From a virus, in the IMG/VR virus record IMGVR_UViG_3300037563_000105, positions 1 to 21,636 of that record: DNA of 21,636 bases; one strand, written 5' to 3'. The notes under the pieces are model-generated. The model was not told the origin of the DNA. It ran no database searches and worked only from the letters and a program-made list of their open reading frames with translations. Made by a program: the position numbers and the translations under genes. Shown here in pieces: positions 13,328 through 20,510 of this stretch. The stretch's first letter is position 1, and every line of letters begins with the position of its first letter.

Positions 13328-13699
13328 ATGACGAGACTCGCGCTTAATCGAGCAATTGGAAAGGAAAAGAAAATGAAAACAGCTACTAAGTGGAAAAAGG
13401 CAGTTGATGAGGTTTCGGGTTACCCAGAAATTACCACCGAGGAAGCTTTGGCGATCCTACAGGCGAAAGGTGGCGCTGATTTTTACGCTTACGGGGTTTC
13501 TGGCTTGCTTCGTGGGCTTCAACGCAAGGGGTTAGTGTGGGACGACCGGAGCGGGATTAAAGAGCCTAAAAACAGCCTTGTAACGCTAACAAAGGCCATG
13601 CAAGCGCCTAAAGGCTCAGAGCAACAGCCTTACTTTGGAGCGATTGCCACGGCTTATGGTGTCAAGGTTGCCAAATGGAGAGTTAAAAACATTTATTGA
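13328..13699 (+). CDS. Unknown protein after the hairpin cluster
   Basis: 123 residues from the ATG at 13328 (ribosome site GAGAGG inside a hairpin), or 108 residues from the ATG at 13373 behind leader copy 2b. By comparison with the other copies, 13373 may be the main start and the first 15 codons a leader peptide. The body (KKAVDEVSGYPEITTEEALA, then GGADFYAYGVSGLLRGLQRKGLV) looks like a winged-helix-like alpha/beta unit, followed by SLVTLTKAMQAP and a basic C-terminus. This could be a DNA-binding protein but I recognise no family. The stop TGA overlaps a TTG of the following frame. Confidence 0.6.
   Translation: MTRLALNRAIGKEKKMKTATKWKKAVDEVSGYPEITTEEALAILQAKGGADFYAYGVSGLLRGLQRKGLVWDDRSGIKEPKNSLVTLTKAMQAPKGSEQQPYFGAIATAYGVKVAKWRVKNIY
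13353..13381 (+). repeat. Initiation leader repeat 2b
   Basis: Second exact copy of the 29-base module at 12729-12757, placing AATTGGAAAGG and an ATG in front of a different coding body. See copy 2a for the third, partial copy. Confidence 0.6.
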
Positions 13700-13800
13700 C
13701 AAATCAGTTCTGGAGAAACCCTGGCCCTTATGATCCTCCAGGTCAGCCCTTAGATGGGCGAATGAGGGCCACCTATCACGAAAAAGGAAAGGAAAAGAAA

Positions 13801-14247
13801 TTGAAGCTGAAACTAAAAAGCATAGCCGAGGAAGCCAATGCGTGCCGGAAAGCGTTTAAGAATATTGCAATCGGTTCAAATGTTGTCCATTGCCATCATT
13901 CGCGAGAATACGAAACATTAGAAGAACCGGCAGAAAACCGTATTTCCTACATTCTTTCGAATAAGCCTAAAGGAGAACAAGCTTTAAGATTAAGGCTATT
14001 TAGACCTGTCAAGGGTCCGGCGTGGGCTGAATACAAGAAGGTCAAGGGTCCGGCGTTGGCTGAATACGAGAAGGTCACGGATTTGGCGTGGGCTGAATAC
14101 AAGAAGGTCACGGATTTGGCGTGGGCTGAATACGAGAAGGTCAAGGGTCCGGCGTTGGCTGAATACGAGAAGGTCGCGGGTTCGGCGCATAGTCTAATTT
14201 GCAAAACAAAGGGATGCACTTGGAATGGGGGAAATATTTTTGAATAG
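13801..14247 (+). CDS. 11-residue tandem-repeat protein (AEYEKV units)
   Basis: 148 residues from a TTG at 13801 directly after GGAAAGGAAAAGAAA, the same leader module used before two other genes. The frame is open back to 13696, but the earlier TTG and ATG candidates (13696, 13762) lack good ribosome sites. Residues 1-68 are a mixed domain (IAEEANACRKAFKNIAIGSN, then HCHHSREYE). Then come five 11-residue units, consensus K-V-[KT]-[GD]-[PL]-A-[WL]-A-E-Y-[KE], and a degenerate sixth, followed by a short Cys-containing tail. Such AEYEKVKG repeats recur in environmental phage hypotheticals; they should form a helical rod. Function unknown. Confidence 0.6.
   Translation: MKLKLKSIAEEANACRKAFKNIAIGSNVVHCHHSREYETLEEPAENRISYILSNKPKGEQALRLRLFRPVKGPAWAEYKKVKGPALAEYEKVTDLAWAEYKKVTDLAWAEYEKVKGPALAEYEKVAGSAHSLICKTKGCTWNGGNIFE
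14005..14184 (+). repeat. Five 33-bp tandem repeats plus a partial sixth
   Basis: Units at 14005, 14038, 14071, 14104 and 14137, with a decayed copy from 14170. Units 2 and 5 are identical base for base; units 3 and 4 differ only at the last codon (AAG or GAG). Two unit types (KGPA and TDLA) alternate, a sign of recent duplication and reshuffling. Confidence 0.75.
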
Positions 14248-14301
14248 CAAGCAACCACAACTCAACTTTAGTACCGCAACAAACCGAAAGGAAGGTTTTA
14301 A

Positions 14302-14460
14302 ATGTCGAAAGTAAAACGCAATTTTGTGAAGGTGGACGACGAAGTGCTGACAGCTCTAAAGTCTAAAGCCGATGGGCGTTCGCTCAACAATGTAATTAGA
14401 ATATTATTGGGCCTTCCAGTTGTGCCGATGACTCGGGAGCCAAAGCAGAATAAGATTTAG
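14302..14460 (+). CDS. Ribbon-helix-helix (Arc/MetJ-like) DNA-binding protein
   Basis: 52 residues; the ATG at 14302 follows AAAGGAAGGTTTTAA. The sequence has a beta strand NFVKVDDEVLTALKSKA (residues 7-23) and a second helix SLNNVIRILLGL (27-38), the classic ribbon-helix-helix pattern in which a dimer inserts a two-stranded ribbon into the DNA major groove. Most such phage proteins are transcriptional repressors. As the last gene of the rightward operon, it could bind operator-like repeats in the intergenic region, but that link is a guess. The last 65 bp overlap the end of the primase gene on the opposite strand. Confidence 0.65.
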   Translation: MSKVKRNFVKVDDEVLTALKSKADGRSLNNVIRILLGLPVVPMTREPKQNKI

Positions 14461-16756
14461 TTTCGTTTTCGATACCGTCCAAGTCGTCCGGTTCGTAGTG
14501 CCACATTTTTCTTAGCCTTCCGTCTGCGCCACGAACCGGCCTATTATCCCACTGAAAAAACCTGAGTATCCTTCCGACTCGTTTTTGGGTTTTCATGTCA
14601 AGACGCTCAACCGGAATATTTAAGCATTGTGGGCCAAAAATATCAGCTATAAATACTCCCTGGTCTTTGTATCTCGCTATATATTCCCCGACGACGTCCT
14701 CCCAAGGATCTACTATCCGGCGGTCCTCTGTTTCTTCTGCGTGTTTTTTGTCGTCAACTTCGTGCCATTTGTCCTTGTTAATAAACCGATGGTAAGCCTC
14801 TGCGAATAATTGTTCACGATTGTCTTGGAGGTATTGAAGGCAAATCTTACTGACCTTGATAGGCCAAAAACGGCGAGCGCCCGTAGTGTCATCAAAAACA
14901 CAGTGAACGTTGGTAGTTCCTACAAAAATACAGGTGCGCGGGAAGTCTTGCGTTGTTTCTGCGTATGGTGGGCGGTATCGGTCTACTGGCGTGGCGAGCA
15001 TTTCCTTAATCGCGGCCTGTTGTTGTTTATTGAAATCCTCAAACTCAGCTATCTCAATAAGCCATTTCCCCTGTATGGCGTTAAAGAAGTTTGGCGTTCC
15101 TATTTGGTGGCGCACCTGGGCGTACCATTTTCCCCCAAGAATGCGGAGGGATGATGTTTTAAATTGCCCTTGCTTGCCCTCTAAAATCATCATTGAATCA
15201 GCCTGACAGCCAGGAGACAGGATACGAGCCGCAAGGGAAACAAAGAAGTTTTTGGATATCGCGTAAGTTAGTGGATTCGTCTGTGCGTTGAAAGCTTCGC
15301 TAAGGCACTCTTCAACCCTGGATTTTCCATCCCACTTTAAGGACAAGAGCCAATCCTTCGGCTCGTTTTTAGGATGGACGTGGGAGTATTGAATTCTGGC
15401 ATTGCCAACTTGGGAAATTGATATTTTGGAAAGTCCCCATTTTCTCTGTAAATAAGTAGTGAGCCGGATATTGTCAACTCGGTCTTGCCACTCCCTGACA
15501 TGCCCGTTTCGAATGCCTATATCCGACCATTGGGTGAAATATTTTTTGTGAAATTCATCGTACCAAACGAAATCTTTGAAAAGTTCATCACGCTCGAAAA
15601 TCCTCAAAATGTTTTCTTCGTTATAAATCGGCATTCCGTTCCCTGAAACGGCCAGTCCCGTATCCATCCATCGAGCCGCGAGGGATGACGTGACCTTTAT
15701 TTGGTCGGTGACGTTTTCAACTTTGGCTGTTGGTGCTGGTGCACCCTTTGGCATGTGTTCGGTCATGGGCGTGGTGGTTGGGGTGGGTAGCGGTTTTCCT
15801 CCGGTCGAAAGAATGGTCAAGCGCTCTTTTGCCCAAACGATAACATCGGCCTGTGTCCATTTGGCTTGCAGGGCATCATCAGCATCCCATCCGTCATTCT
15901 TTCCGTTTTTACCCTTGGTTGGGTCAAGTATCTTAATTTCCGCCGTGTGAGGCGCTATTCGATGGGCAATATTAAGCATCGCCTTTGCCCCTGGTTCGTC
16001 GGCATCCGGCCACATAAGGATTCGACGGCCTTCCAGAGGCTTCCAATCCGTTTTCTCCGTAGCCATTGACCCACCAGGCCATGTCATAACCGTATAAATT
16101 GACCCCATTAAAGCCCTTGCGGCATCACAAGCCTTCTCACCTTCAACAAGCAGGATCGCAGAATTAGGGGCTCGGGAGAGCAATTCCAGCCCGTATAGGG
16201 GCCTTGGGGCCGGATAGTGCTTCTTAACCCACGTTGAGCCGTCCCATGAAAAAGGAATAATTGCCTTGCCTTTCCCGGCCCGGTCATATCGGGCAATGTG
16301 GAAAAGTGGATCTCCGGCGGCGTTCCTGTAGCACCACGTTTTAGACGGGGACCCGAAAGGTGGTTTTGGGGCGTCAAGGGGCGGTTTGCTTATTTTGATG
16401 GCTGGTAGTTCCGGGGCTTGCGTCTGTATGGCCCTAGGTTGGGCGATCTCGGAAGGGGTGGCTATCCCACTACCCCCTAAGTATTCGGTCGATAGCTTAA
16501 TCGCGGCGTCATGATTTGACAGGGCGTAGATGGTTCCGTACAAGTCGATGAGGTCTTTACCCTTCTGATCGGCGGCAAAATCGCCCCAAAGCCCGGTGGT
16601 CATGCTGACCTTGAAACTGTCGCCGGGGCCTCCCTGAATATTCCCGCATTCGTAATATTGGCCTCGGACCTTGCCACCGGGGAGCCATGATGGCAGTAGG
16701 TCATTGGCACGTTGGAGTAGAGACGAGGCTATAACGGCATAGTCAAGTGGAGCCAT
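14396..16756 (-). CDS. Toprim primase / VirE-like helicase fusion
   Basis: 786 residues. The N-terminal zinc-less primase part (about 30-95, CGNIQGGPGDSFKVS, then DLIDLYGTIYALS) precedes a Toprim domain with LLVEGEKACDAARAL (E205) and ILMWPDADEPG (D251, D253). A Pro/Thr linker (315-345) joins a VirE-type AAA+ ATPase: Walker A-like EGKQGQFKTS (526-535), KWLIEIAEFEDF (564-575), DRYRPPYAE, CIFVGTTN and the arginine finger region TGARRFWPI (625-633). Such proteins prime and unwind the replication fork. The Walker A has Phe where Gly normally precedes the Lys. The ATG at 16756 follows AAAGGCCCCC. It is the last gene of the leftward replication operon and overlaps a convergent gene by 65 bp. Confidence 0.85.
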   Translation of the reverse strand: MAPLDYAVIASSLLQRANDLLPSWLPGGKVRGQYYECGNIQGGPGDSFKVSMTTGLWGDFAADQKGKDLIDLYGTIYALSNHDAAIKLSTEYLGGSGIATPSEIAQPRAIQTQAPELPAIKISKPPLDAPKPPFGSPSKTWCYRNAAGDPLFHIARYDRAGKGKAIIPFSWDGSTWVKKHYPAPRPLYGLELLSRAPNSAILLVEGEKACDAARALMGSIYTVMTWPGGSMATEKTDWKPLEGRRILMWPDADEPGAKAMLNIAHRIAPHTAEIKILDPTKGKNGKNDGWDADDALQAKWTQADVIVWAKERLTILSTGGKPLPTPTTTPMTEHMPKGAPAPTAKVENVTDQIKVTSSLAARWMDTGLAVSGNGMPIYNEENILRIFERDELFKDFVWYDEFHKKYFTQWSDIGIRNGHVREWQDRVDNIRLTTYLQRKWGLSKISISQVGNARIQYSHVHPKNEPKDWLLSLKWDGKSRVEECLSEAFNAQTNPLTYAISKNFFVSLAARILSPGCQADSMMILEGKQGQFKTSSLRILGGKWYAQVRHQIGTPNFFNAIQGKWLIEIAEFEDFNKQQQAAIKEMLATPVDRYRPPYAETTQDFPRTCIFVGTTNVHCVFDDTTGARRFWPIKVSKICLQYLQDNREQLFAEAYHRFINKDKWHEVDDKKHAEETEDRRIVDPWEDVVGEYIARYKDQGVFIADIFGPQCLNIPVERLDMKTQKRVGRILRFFQWDNRPVRGADGRLRKMWHYEPDDLDGIENETKSYSALAPESSAQLEGPIIF

Positions 16757-16768
16757 GGGGGCCTTTCG

Positions 16769-16855
16769 TTATTTGGTTGGGTTGTTGTAGCGGGAGCCTA
16801 AATCGATAACGGTATCTTCTTGCTGACGTTTGTAAGTTTTCTCGTTAGCGCTCAT
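16769..16855 (-). CDS. Unknown 28-residue protein
   Basis: A tiny gene between nuclease and primase. Its ATG forms an ATGA overlap with the nuclease stop, with GGGGGAATTGAG upstream, and it ends 12 bp before the primase ATG. The product begins MSANEKTYKRQQEDTVIDLG and ends in a polar tail. The stop/start overlap, identical in style to its neighbours, is the main support. No family recognised. Confidence 0.5.
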   Translation of the reverse strand: MSANEKTYKRQQEDTVIDLGSRYNNPTK

Positions 16856-17178
16856 CTCAATTCCCCCTCTGATCTAACCATCATCGCCACGCCACCAGCG
16901 AGGCGTACCGTTGCCAAAAACGCTATCTGTTCCTCGGTCAATGTCCCCGTGTCCGTTTTAACTTCAACGGCCACGAATTGAGCTATTGGTTGGCCTACCA
17001 TGTCGGGTGTCACAACACGGGTGCGCCACCCTATGAGGTCGCTACTGCCAACGCACAAGCCATATTGAACCCATTGGCCCGTTTTAGCTTGTAATCGACC
17101 AACGTTGTTGCGGTAAAGTCTCCATCCGAGTTCGGACGCCTTTAACTGTACCGCCTTGACGATCGGGGTTTCTTTCAT
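16852..17178 (-). CDS. VRR-NUC family nuclease
   Basis: 108 residues, a stand-alone VRR-NUC domain of usual length. Catalytic elements are visible: GLCVGSSDLIGW with D47, the VAVEVKTDTG strand with E72 and K74, and TEEQ with Q84, then a final strand GGVAMMVRS. VRR-NUC proteins are PD-(D/E)XK nucleases, related to FAN1, that cut branched DNA, probably resolving replication or recombination intermediates here. The start shares one base with the upstream stop (TGATG). It sits between the helicase group and the primase, which fits a replication or repair role. Confidence 0.85.
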   Translation of the reverse strand: MKETPIVKAVQLKASELGWRLYRNNVGRLQAKTGQWVQYGLCVGSSDLIGWRTRVVTPDMVGQPIAQFVAVEVKTDTGTLTEEQIAFLATVRLAGGVAMMVRSEGELR

Positions 17179-17336
17179 CAGTAACGATCCGCTATAAGGC
17201 GCAAGGGAGGCTCGCCAAACCGATTGGTATTTTTTGGGCCAAAAACTAGCTGATGACGTTTCTTTGGCGGCTTTTTCTTAGGCGGTGCGTAGCGGATCAG
17301 TTCAACCACTTCTCGAACGGTATCGAGTCGTTTCAT
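17178..17336 (-). CDS. Unknown basic 52-residue protein
   Basis: The ATG (17336) overlaps the upstream stop as ATGA with AGGGGG five bases before it; the stop shares a base with the nuclease ATG (TGATG). An N-terminal helix (MKRLDTVREVVELIRYAPP) is followed by a very basic stretch (KKKPPKKRH) and an FGPKNTNRFGEPPLR tail. Likely a nucleic-acid or protein-binding accessory factor of the replication operon; no family recognised. Confidence 0.6.
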   Translation of the reverse strand: MKRLDTVREVVELIRYAPPKKKPPKKRHQLVFGPKNTNRFGEPPLRLIADRY

Positions 17337-17494
17337 CTAGTCCCCCTGTAAAGCACCCAAAAATGGCCATCCTTCATCACGATCAGCTTGAACGATGGGT
17401 AATCCATGTCGCCCTTCATCGAGTCCAGCCAATTACAAAGCTCGGTCGAGTCTTTTAACGGAGCCATTTTCCACTTCCATACCCTTCTTGCCAT
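17333..17494 (-). CDS. Unknown 53-residue protein
   Basis: The ATG at 17494 has a perfect ribosome site (AAGGAGGAACAG). The product (MARRVWKWKMAPLKDSTELC, then DYPSFKLIVMKDGHFWVLYR) looks like a small alpha/beta fold. The same frame is open to 17623, which would add a hydrophobic 43-residue N-terminus, but that part overlaps a better gene in another frame, so the internal start is preferred. It overlaps its upstream neighbour by 62 bp and forms ATGA with the downstream one. Confidence 0.55.
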   Translation of the reverse strand: MARRVWKWKMAPLKDSTELCNWLDSMKGDMDYPSFKLIVMKDGHFWVLYRGTR

Positions 17495-17630
17495 CTGTTC
17501 CTCCTTGGTGGCACGGACAGCCACATAAGTATTTATTATTTTGTTCACTGCCATTAACCCAATAATAACCAACGCAATTAGCATGAAGGTTGTAACGACA
17601 GTCTGCGAATATTTCGAGGGCATCGGTCAT
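17433..17630 (-). CDS. Small Cys/His (putative zinc-binding) protein
   Basis: 65 residues. The ATG overlaps the helicase stop (ATGA) with AAGGAG just upstream. Residues C11, H16, C19, C36, C38, C40 and H41 (NLHANCVGYYW, then YLCGCPCHQ) match the short phage and actinobacterial zinc proteins with 'H..C.G......C.C.CH' spacing. The C-terminus is charged. Support comes from this cysteine pattern and the operon's overlap style. It competes with a longer reading of another frame that would encode a membrane helix. Confidence 0.55.
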   Translation of the reverse strand: MTDALEIFADCRYNLHANCVGYYWVNGSEQNNKYLCGCPCHQGGTDGKKGMEVENGSVKRLDRAL

Positions 17631-19021
17631 AGCTCCTTCCCCATCATTGCTTTTTGTTTTCTAGCGAGGATGACATGGCTTGCCCAACCCATCGGATTTT
17701 TCATTCCCCTGCGTATCCCAACCGATACCAGATCCTCATACGATTGTGCCTTCCCCTGCTCTCTCTTGACCTGCGCCTGAGCCCTCATCTTCTCGATATC
17801 CATTTCCGATAGAGGCCCTTCCTTGCGAGCAACCTTCCGTTCCTTGACGGGAAACACCTTCCCGCAATATCGGCATTCACGACCTGGGGCCTGAGCCGCA
17901 AAACAGGATGGACATATTTTTACCTTCAATGACGGCTCGTTTGGGTTGCTGTCTCGGGAATGACCTTCGAGTTTCCAATCAATAACCTCTTCGGGGAGTC
18001 CATGGCGGGATACGTTTCCAGCGTGGTCTAGTATAATCGCACGAGTCTTTCCCTGCGATGGTCTTAACGCCCGTCCTACTTGCTGACGATAGAGCCCTAT
18101 ACTAGCCGTTGGACGATAAAGAATAACCCCGTCAAGGCAAGGTAGGTCGAATCCCTCTCCAAATAAATCTACATTTCCCAAGTATAATATTTTCCCTTCC
18201 GCGAACAATCGAAGTGCTTCATCCCTAACCTGCATGTCCGTTTCGCCGTCAACGTGGGCCGCTGGCACTCCATTTTGAAGAAACAGGTCAACCAACTCTT
18301 TTGAAATTTTTATTGACGGGGCGAAACCAATAACTCTTTTTCCTTTGGCGTGCTTTAGGTATTCGTGCAAAACGTTCCCGAAAAGGGTTGGCTTATCGGC
18401 GGCGGCGTTCACATCTTCCTTGGCGAAATCCCCTGCCCTCATGTGCATTCCCTCCGTTGAAATTCCAGGGGGAGCGAATATCCTGTAGTCAGAAAGAAAA
18501 CCTTGCTCTATTAGCTCTCGAACGGTGGGGCCCTTGACTATTGTTTTGAAATAACCTTTGAGTCCTTTCCCGTCCAGGCGCTCGGGTGTCGCGGTGAGGC
18601 CAATATGATACGTTTTAGGGAATAGACCGTATATTTTTGTGAAACTTTTTGCGGCCAAATGGTGAGCCTCATCCCAAATGATCATGTTCGGAACGACCAT
18701 CCTTTCGGCTCGGGTTCGTAAGGCCCCTATCGAGCAAACCTTTATCAGGTTACGGCGTGTTTCCAAAAACCCGTTTGCGATAATGTCAAATTTCAACCCA
18801 ACCTTGTCTAACGCAAGAACCCATTGCTTTACCAGTTCCCGGCGGTGCATGACAACCCACGCACTCATCCCTTTTTCAGCGCACGTTTTTAGCATGAAGC
18901 TACTGAGGGTTGTCTTGCCGCTCCCGGTAGCGCTCTCCACAATGACATTCCTGACGCCTTGAGCGAATTGAGCCCGGACAGCGTTAATTATTTCAGTTTG
19001 ATACGGGCGTAATTGGATCAT
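17627..19021 (-). CDS. SF2 DEAH-box helicase with zinc ribbon
   Basis: 464 residues. Superfamily 2 helicase motifs in order: LRPYQ (Q-motif-like, 4-8), I ATGSGKT (31-37), Ia HRRELVKQW, II DEAH (117-120), III TATPER (143-148), IV GFAPS (232-236), V GNVDLFGEGFDLP (282-294), VI YRQQVGRALRPS (311-322). A Cys4 ribbon follows (C370, C373, C383, C386), then a charged C-terminal helix. This resembles RadD-like and T5 D10-like phage helicases, ATP-driven DNA or branch-unwinding enzymes for replication or recombination. The ATG at 19021 has GGAGAG seven bases upstream. It leads the nuclease/primase group. Confidence 0.9.
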   Translation of the reverse strand: MIQLRPYQTEIINAVRAQFAQGVRNVIVESATGSGKTTLSSFMLKTCAEKGMSAWVVMHRRELVKQWVLALDKVGLKFDIIANGFLETRRNLIKVCSIGALRTRAERMVVPNMIIWDEAHHLAAKSFTKIYGLFPKTYHIGLTATPERLDGKGLKGYFKTIVKGPTVRELIEQGFLSDYRIFAPPGISTEGMHMRAGDFAKEDVNAAADKPTLFGNVLHEYLKHAKGKRVIGFAPSIKISKELVDLFLQNGVPAAHVDGETDMQVRDEALRLFAEGKILYLGNVDLFGEGFDLPCLDGVILYRPTASIGLYRQQVGRALRPSQGKTRAIILDHAGNVSRHGLPEEVIDWKLEGHSRDSNPNEPSLKVKICPSCFAAQAPGRECRYCGKVFPVKERKVARKEGPLSEMDIEKMRAQAQVKREQGKAQSYEDLVSVGIRRGMKNPMGWASHVILARKQKAMMGKEL

Positions 19022-19065
19022 TCACTGGCTCTCCGAGTTCATTTTCATTAGGCGTTTCCACCATC

Positions 19066-19143
19066 TCAACGGATCTTGGTTTTTGGCATTTACAGATTAA
19101 GAACCCGCAAATGTCACATGGAATAAACGTCAAATCTCCCATG
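19066..19143 (-). CDS. Possible 25-residue Cys-rich miniprotein
   Basis: MGDLTFIPCDICGFLICKCQ plus five residues; Cys at 9, 12, 17 and 19 could form a tiny zinc knuckle. A strong ribosome site (AAAGGGAGGCGGC) precedes the ATG, and this leader is duplicated before another gene at 21239. At this length the coding claim is modest. The helicase start is 44 bp further on. Confidence 0.4.
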
Positions 19144-19144
19144 C

Positions 19145-19167
19145 CGCCTCCCTTTCAATGGAACAAC
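19145..19167 (-). repeat. Initiation leader repeat 3a
   Basis: 23 bases, beginning CCGCCTCCCTTTCAATGG on the plus strand, identical to 21241-21263. On the minus strand they supply AAAGGGAGGCGG right before an ATG in both places, though the genes differ. Confidence 0.6.
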
Positions 19168-19204
19168 TTTCCGCTTCACCCTTTATGGGTTTGGCTACCG
19201 ATCA

Positions 19205-19738
19205 CTAAATCAAAACTTCTTGGCTGGCTTCTGGTGAGGCGGTGAGGGCCTGTTGAATCTTCATCCACCAGCAATTGTCAGTATGTGGCTTATCATTCGG
19301 TCCATAAGTAACAAATCCACATGCCCCGCATCCTGGTGCGCCACTCGAATAACTTGACGAAGGCTTTGGAACGGATTGGAGCGCTTCCCTTAACCTTCCC
19401 TCCTGGCTTCGGGCGCTGGATTGGCCGAGAGCAAAACCTTTCCTCGCAAAAGCCATGTAATCGTGACATTCTCGGAGTTTTGCAGGTCCGAAAATATTTA
19501 TCCTATTTTCTTGCAAAGTGTAAAAACCTGGGCAACTAATACTGGGTACTGTTTTGTACGGCCCCACTTCCGATGGTTGGGTGGGCGCTGGGGTGGCTGG
19601 TTTAACTTCAACGCAATCAAAAAATCCAATAACTAGCTCTGCTTCAAATTTTCGGATTAAATCAGCGCTAGCCGTATTTGACAGAAAATTTCTCAGCTTA
19701 TTCAAATTTACATGGCGTTTTTCAAATGGCTCTTTCAT
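19205..19738 (-). CDS. Unknown protein with C-terminal Cys/His motif
   Basis: 177 residues; the ATG overlaps the upstream stop (ATGA) behind AGGGGGAACAA. A helical N-terminus (1-40), a Pro/Thr linker (47-60), a central part (SCPGFYTLQENRINIFGP), a helical stretch (ECHDYMAFARKGFALGQSSA) and a Ser-rich linker lead to CGACGFVTYGPNDKPHTDNC at 137-156, a C-x2-C-x13-H-x3-C zinc-finger-like signature. Modular, probably a DNA- or protein-binding factor. The 60 bp after its stop hold only the leader repeat and no gene. Confidence 0.65.
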   Translation of the reverse strand: MKEPFEKRHVNLNKLRNFLSNTASADLIRKFEAELVIGFFDCVEVKPATPAPTQPSEVGPYKTVPSISCPGFYTLQENRINIFGPAKLRECHDYMAFARKGFALGQSSARSQEGRLREALQSVPKPSSSYSSGAPGCGACGFVTYGPNDKPHTDNCWWMKIQQALTASPEASQEVLI

Positions 19739-19956
19739 TTGTTCCCCCTTCGGTTGGCCCTGCGGTTTCCAGGGCGGTCATTTCTGCTCAAGTACTCGTT
19801 AATCATTTCCATTCCATCTTGGTAATACTGGATTTCCTTATCGCTCCAATCCTTTACAGGTTTCGGTTTCCACTCCTTTTCGGGGAAAATTGCCCGAACG
19901 GTGGCCTCCTGAATTGCATCAACTTTACCCTCGGTAATGACTTTCTTCTTGCTCAT
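19735..19956 (-). CDS. Unknown basic small protein
   Basis: 73 residues, starting at an ATG behind GGGAGGGGCAC that lies in leader repeat 4a. N-terminal MSKKKVITEGKVDAIQEAT is followed by KDWSDKEIQYYQDGMEMINE (helix) and a basic tail rich in Arg and Asn (RNDRPGNRRANRRGNK). It forms ATGA with its downstream gene. No family recognised; the tail suggests nucleic-acid contact. Confidence 0.6.
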   Translation of the reverse strand: MSKKKVITEGKVDAIQEATVRAIFPEKEWKPKPVKDWSDKEIQYYQDGMEMINEYLSRNDRPGNRRANRRGNK

Positions 19957-19961
19957 GTGCC

Positions 19962-19991
19962 CCTCCCAACCTATCGGCTTAGTTGCTGACT
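19962..19991 (-). repeat. Initiation leader repeat 4a
   Basis: 30 bases match 20255-20284 at 26 positions. On the minus strand both copies read roughly AACTAARCCGAKAGGTTGGG and end in GGGAGG shortly before a start codon, again ahead of unrelated genes. Confidence 0.5.
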
Positions 19992-20248
19992 CGAACCCTG
20001 AATTTATCTAAAAATGCGTTCCATTTACGGCACATCCAATTACCAATGGTTTCATCTTGGTGAAACCAAATCCTAACTTGGCGGACATCTTCCCGATTAA
20101 CTCTCTCGATTGACCACCCTTGCTTATATTTTTTCTCCACATCAAAGGCAAGCCTTGAGGCAAATTCCAGAGCATCCGTTTCACTCTCGTAGCTTCCAAA
20201 TACAACAAGAATCGTGTCTGTTCTTTTTCTGAGTTCGATCAATCCCAT
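19979..20248 (-). CDS. Unknown small protein
   Basis: 89 residues from the ATG at 20248, chosen because GGGAGG stands six bases upstream inside leader repeat 4b; a longer reading from 20368 (129 residues) would overlap its neighbour by over 80 bp and lacks a clear ribosome site. The fold looks alpha/beta: TDTILVVFGSYESETDALEF, a helix FASRLAFDVEKKYKQG, then QVRIWFHQDETIGNWMCRKW. No family recognised. Confidence 0.6.
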   Translation of the reverse strand: MGLIELRKRTDTILVVFGSYESETDALEFASRLAFDVEKKYKQGWSIERVNREDVRQVRIWFHQDETIGNWMCRKWNAFLDKFRVRVSN

Positions 20249-20254
20249 CCTCAT

Positions 20255-20284
20255 CCTCCCAACCTCTCGGTTTAGTTGCCTACT
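20255..20284 (-). repeat. Initiation leader repeat 4b
   Basis: Second copy of the 30-base leader (see 4a), just upstream of the ATG at 20248. Its presence is an extra reason to choose that start over the longer frame. Confidence 0.5.
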
Positions 20285-20510
20285 TGCCTTTTCCACCAAG
20301 ACGCCTTGGTTTTGCCTGACATTCAGCTTCCGGCCATCCAAATAAATTTCTTTTGATAAGGTTTCCATTCATGGCCGCCCTAAAGCAATCCCCTATGGTT
20401 TTCCCGAAAGTCGTAACGTGTTGCTTGTTTCCGGTTTGGCCTATAAGAATCACCTCGTCCCATCCGTACAGTTTTGCAATTCTCTTTGCTTCTTTAATCG
20501 GTATTTCCAT
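20280..20510 (-). CDS. Unknown conserved-looking phage protein
   Basis: 76 residues from the ATG at 20510 (AAAGGCGGGAGTG upstream; a GTG one codon earlier is the alternative). The pattern IKEAKRIAKLYGWDEVILIG, then HVTTFGKTIGDCFRAAMNGN and a GWPE end, resembles a recurrent class of small phage proteins ('a..iak.yg.d.Vi..g......qhv.TfG.t..dc.qAA..Gn..k'). No activity is known for it. The C-terminus is basic. It follows the methyltransferase by 44 bp. Confidence 0.6.
   Translation of the reverse strand: MEIPIKEAKRIAKLYGWDEVILIGQTGNKQHVTTFGKTIGDCFRAAMNGNLIKRNLFGWPEAECQAKPRRLGGKGK

Noticed and set aside
17495-17623. Transmembrane N-terminus for the protein ending at 17333
   Set aside because: It overlaps the Cys/His gene with an ATGA junction, and a perfect ribosome site at 17494 gives a shorter, cleaner start.
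20249-20368. Longer N-terminus for the small protein ending at 19979
   Set aside because: Overlaps its neighbour by about 90 bp and has no ribosome site, while 20248 has GGGAGG at six bases.
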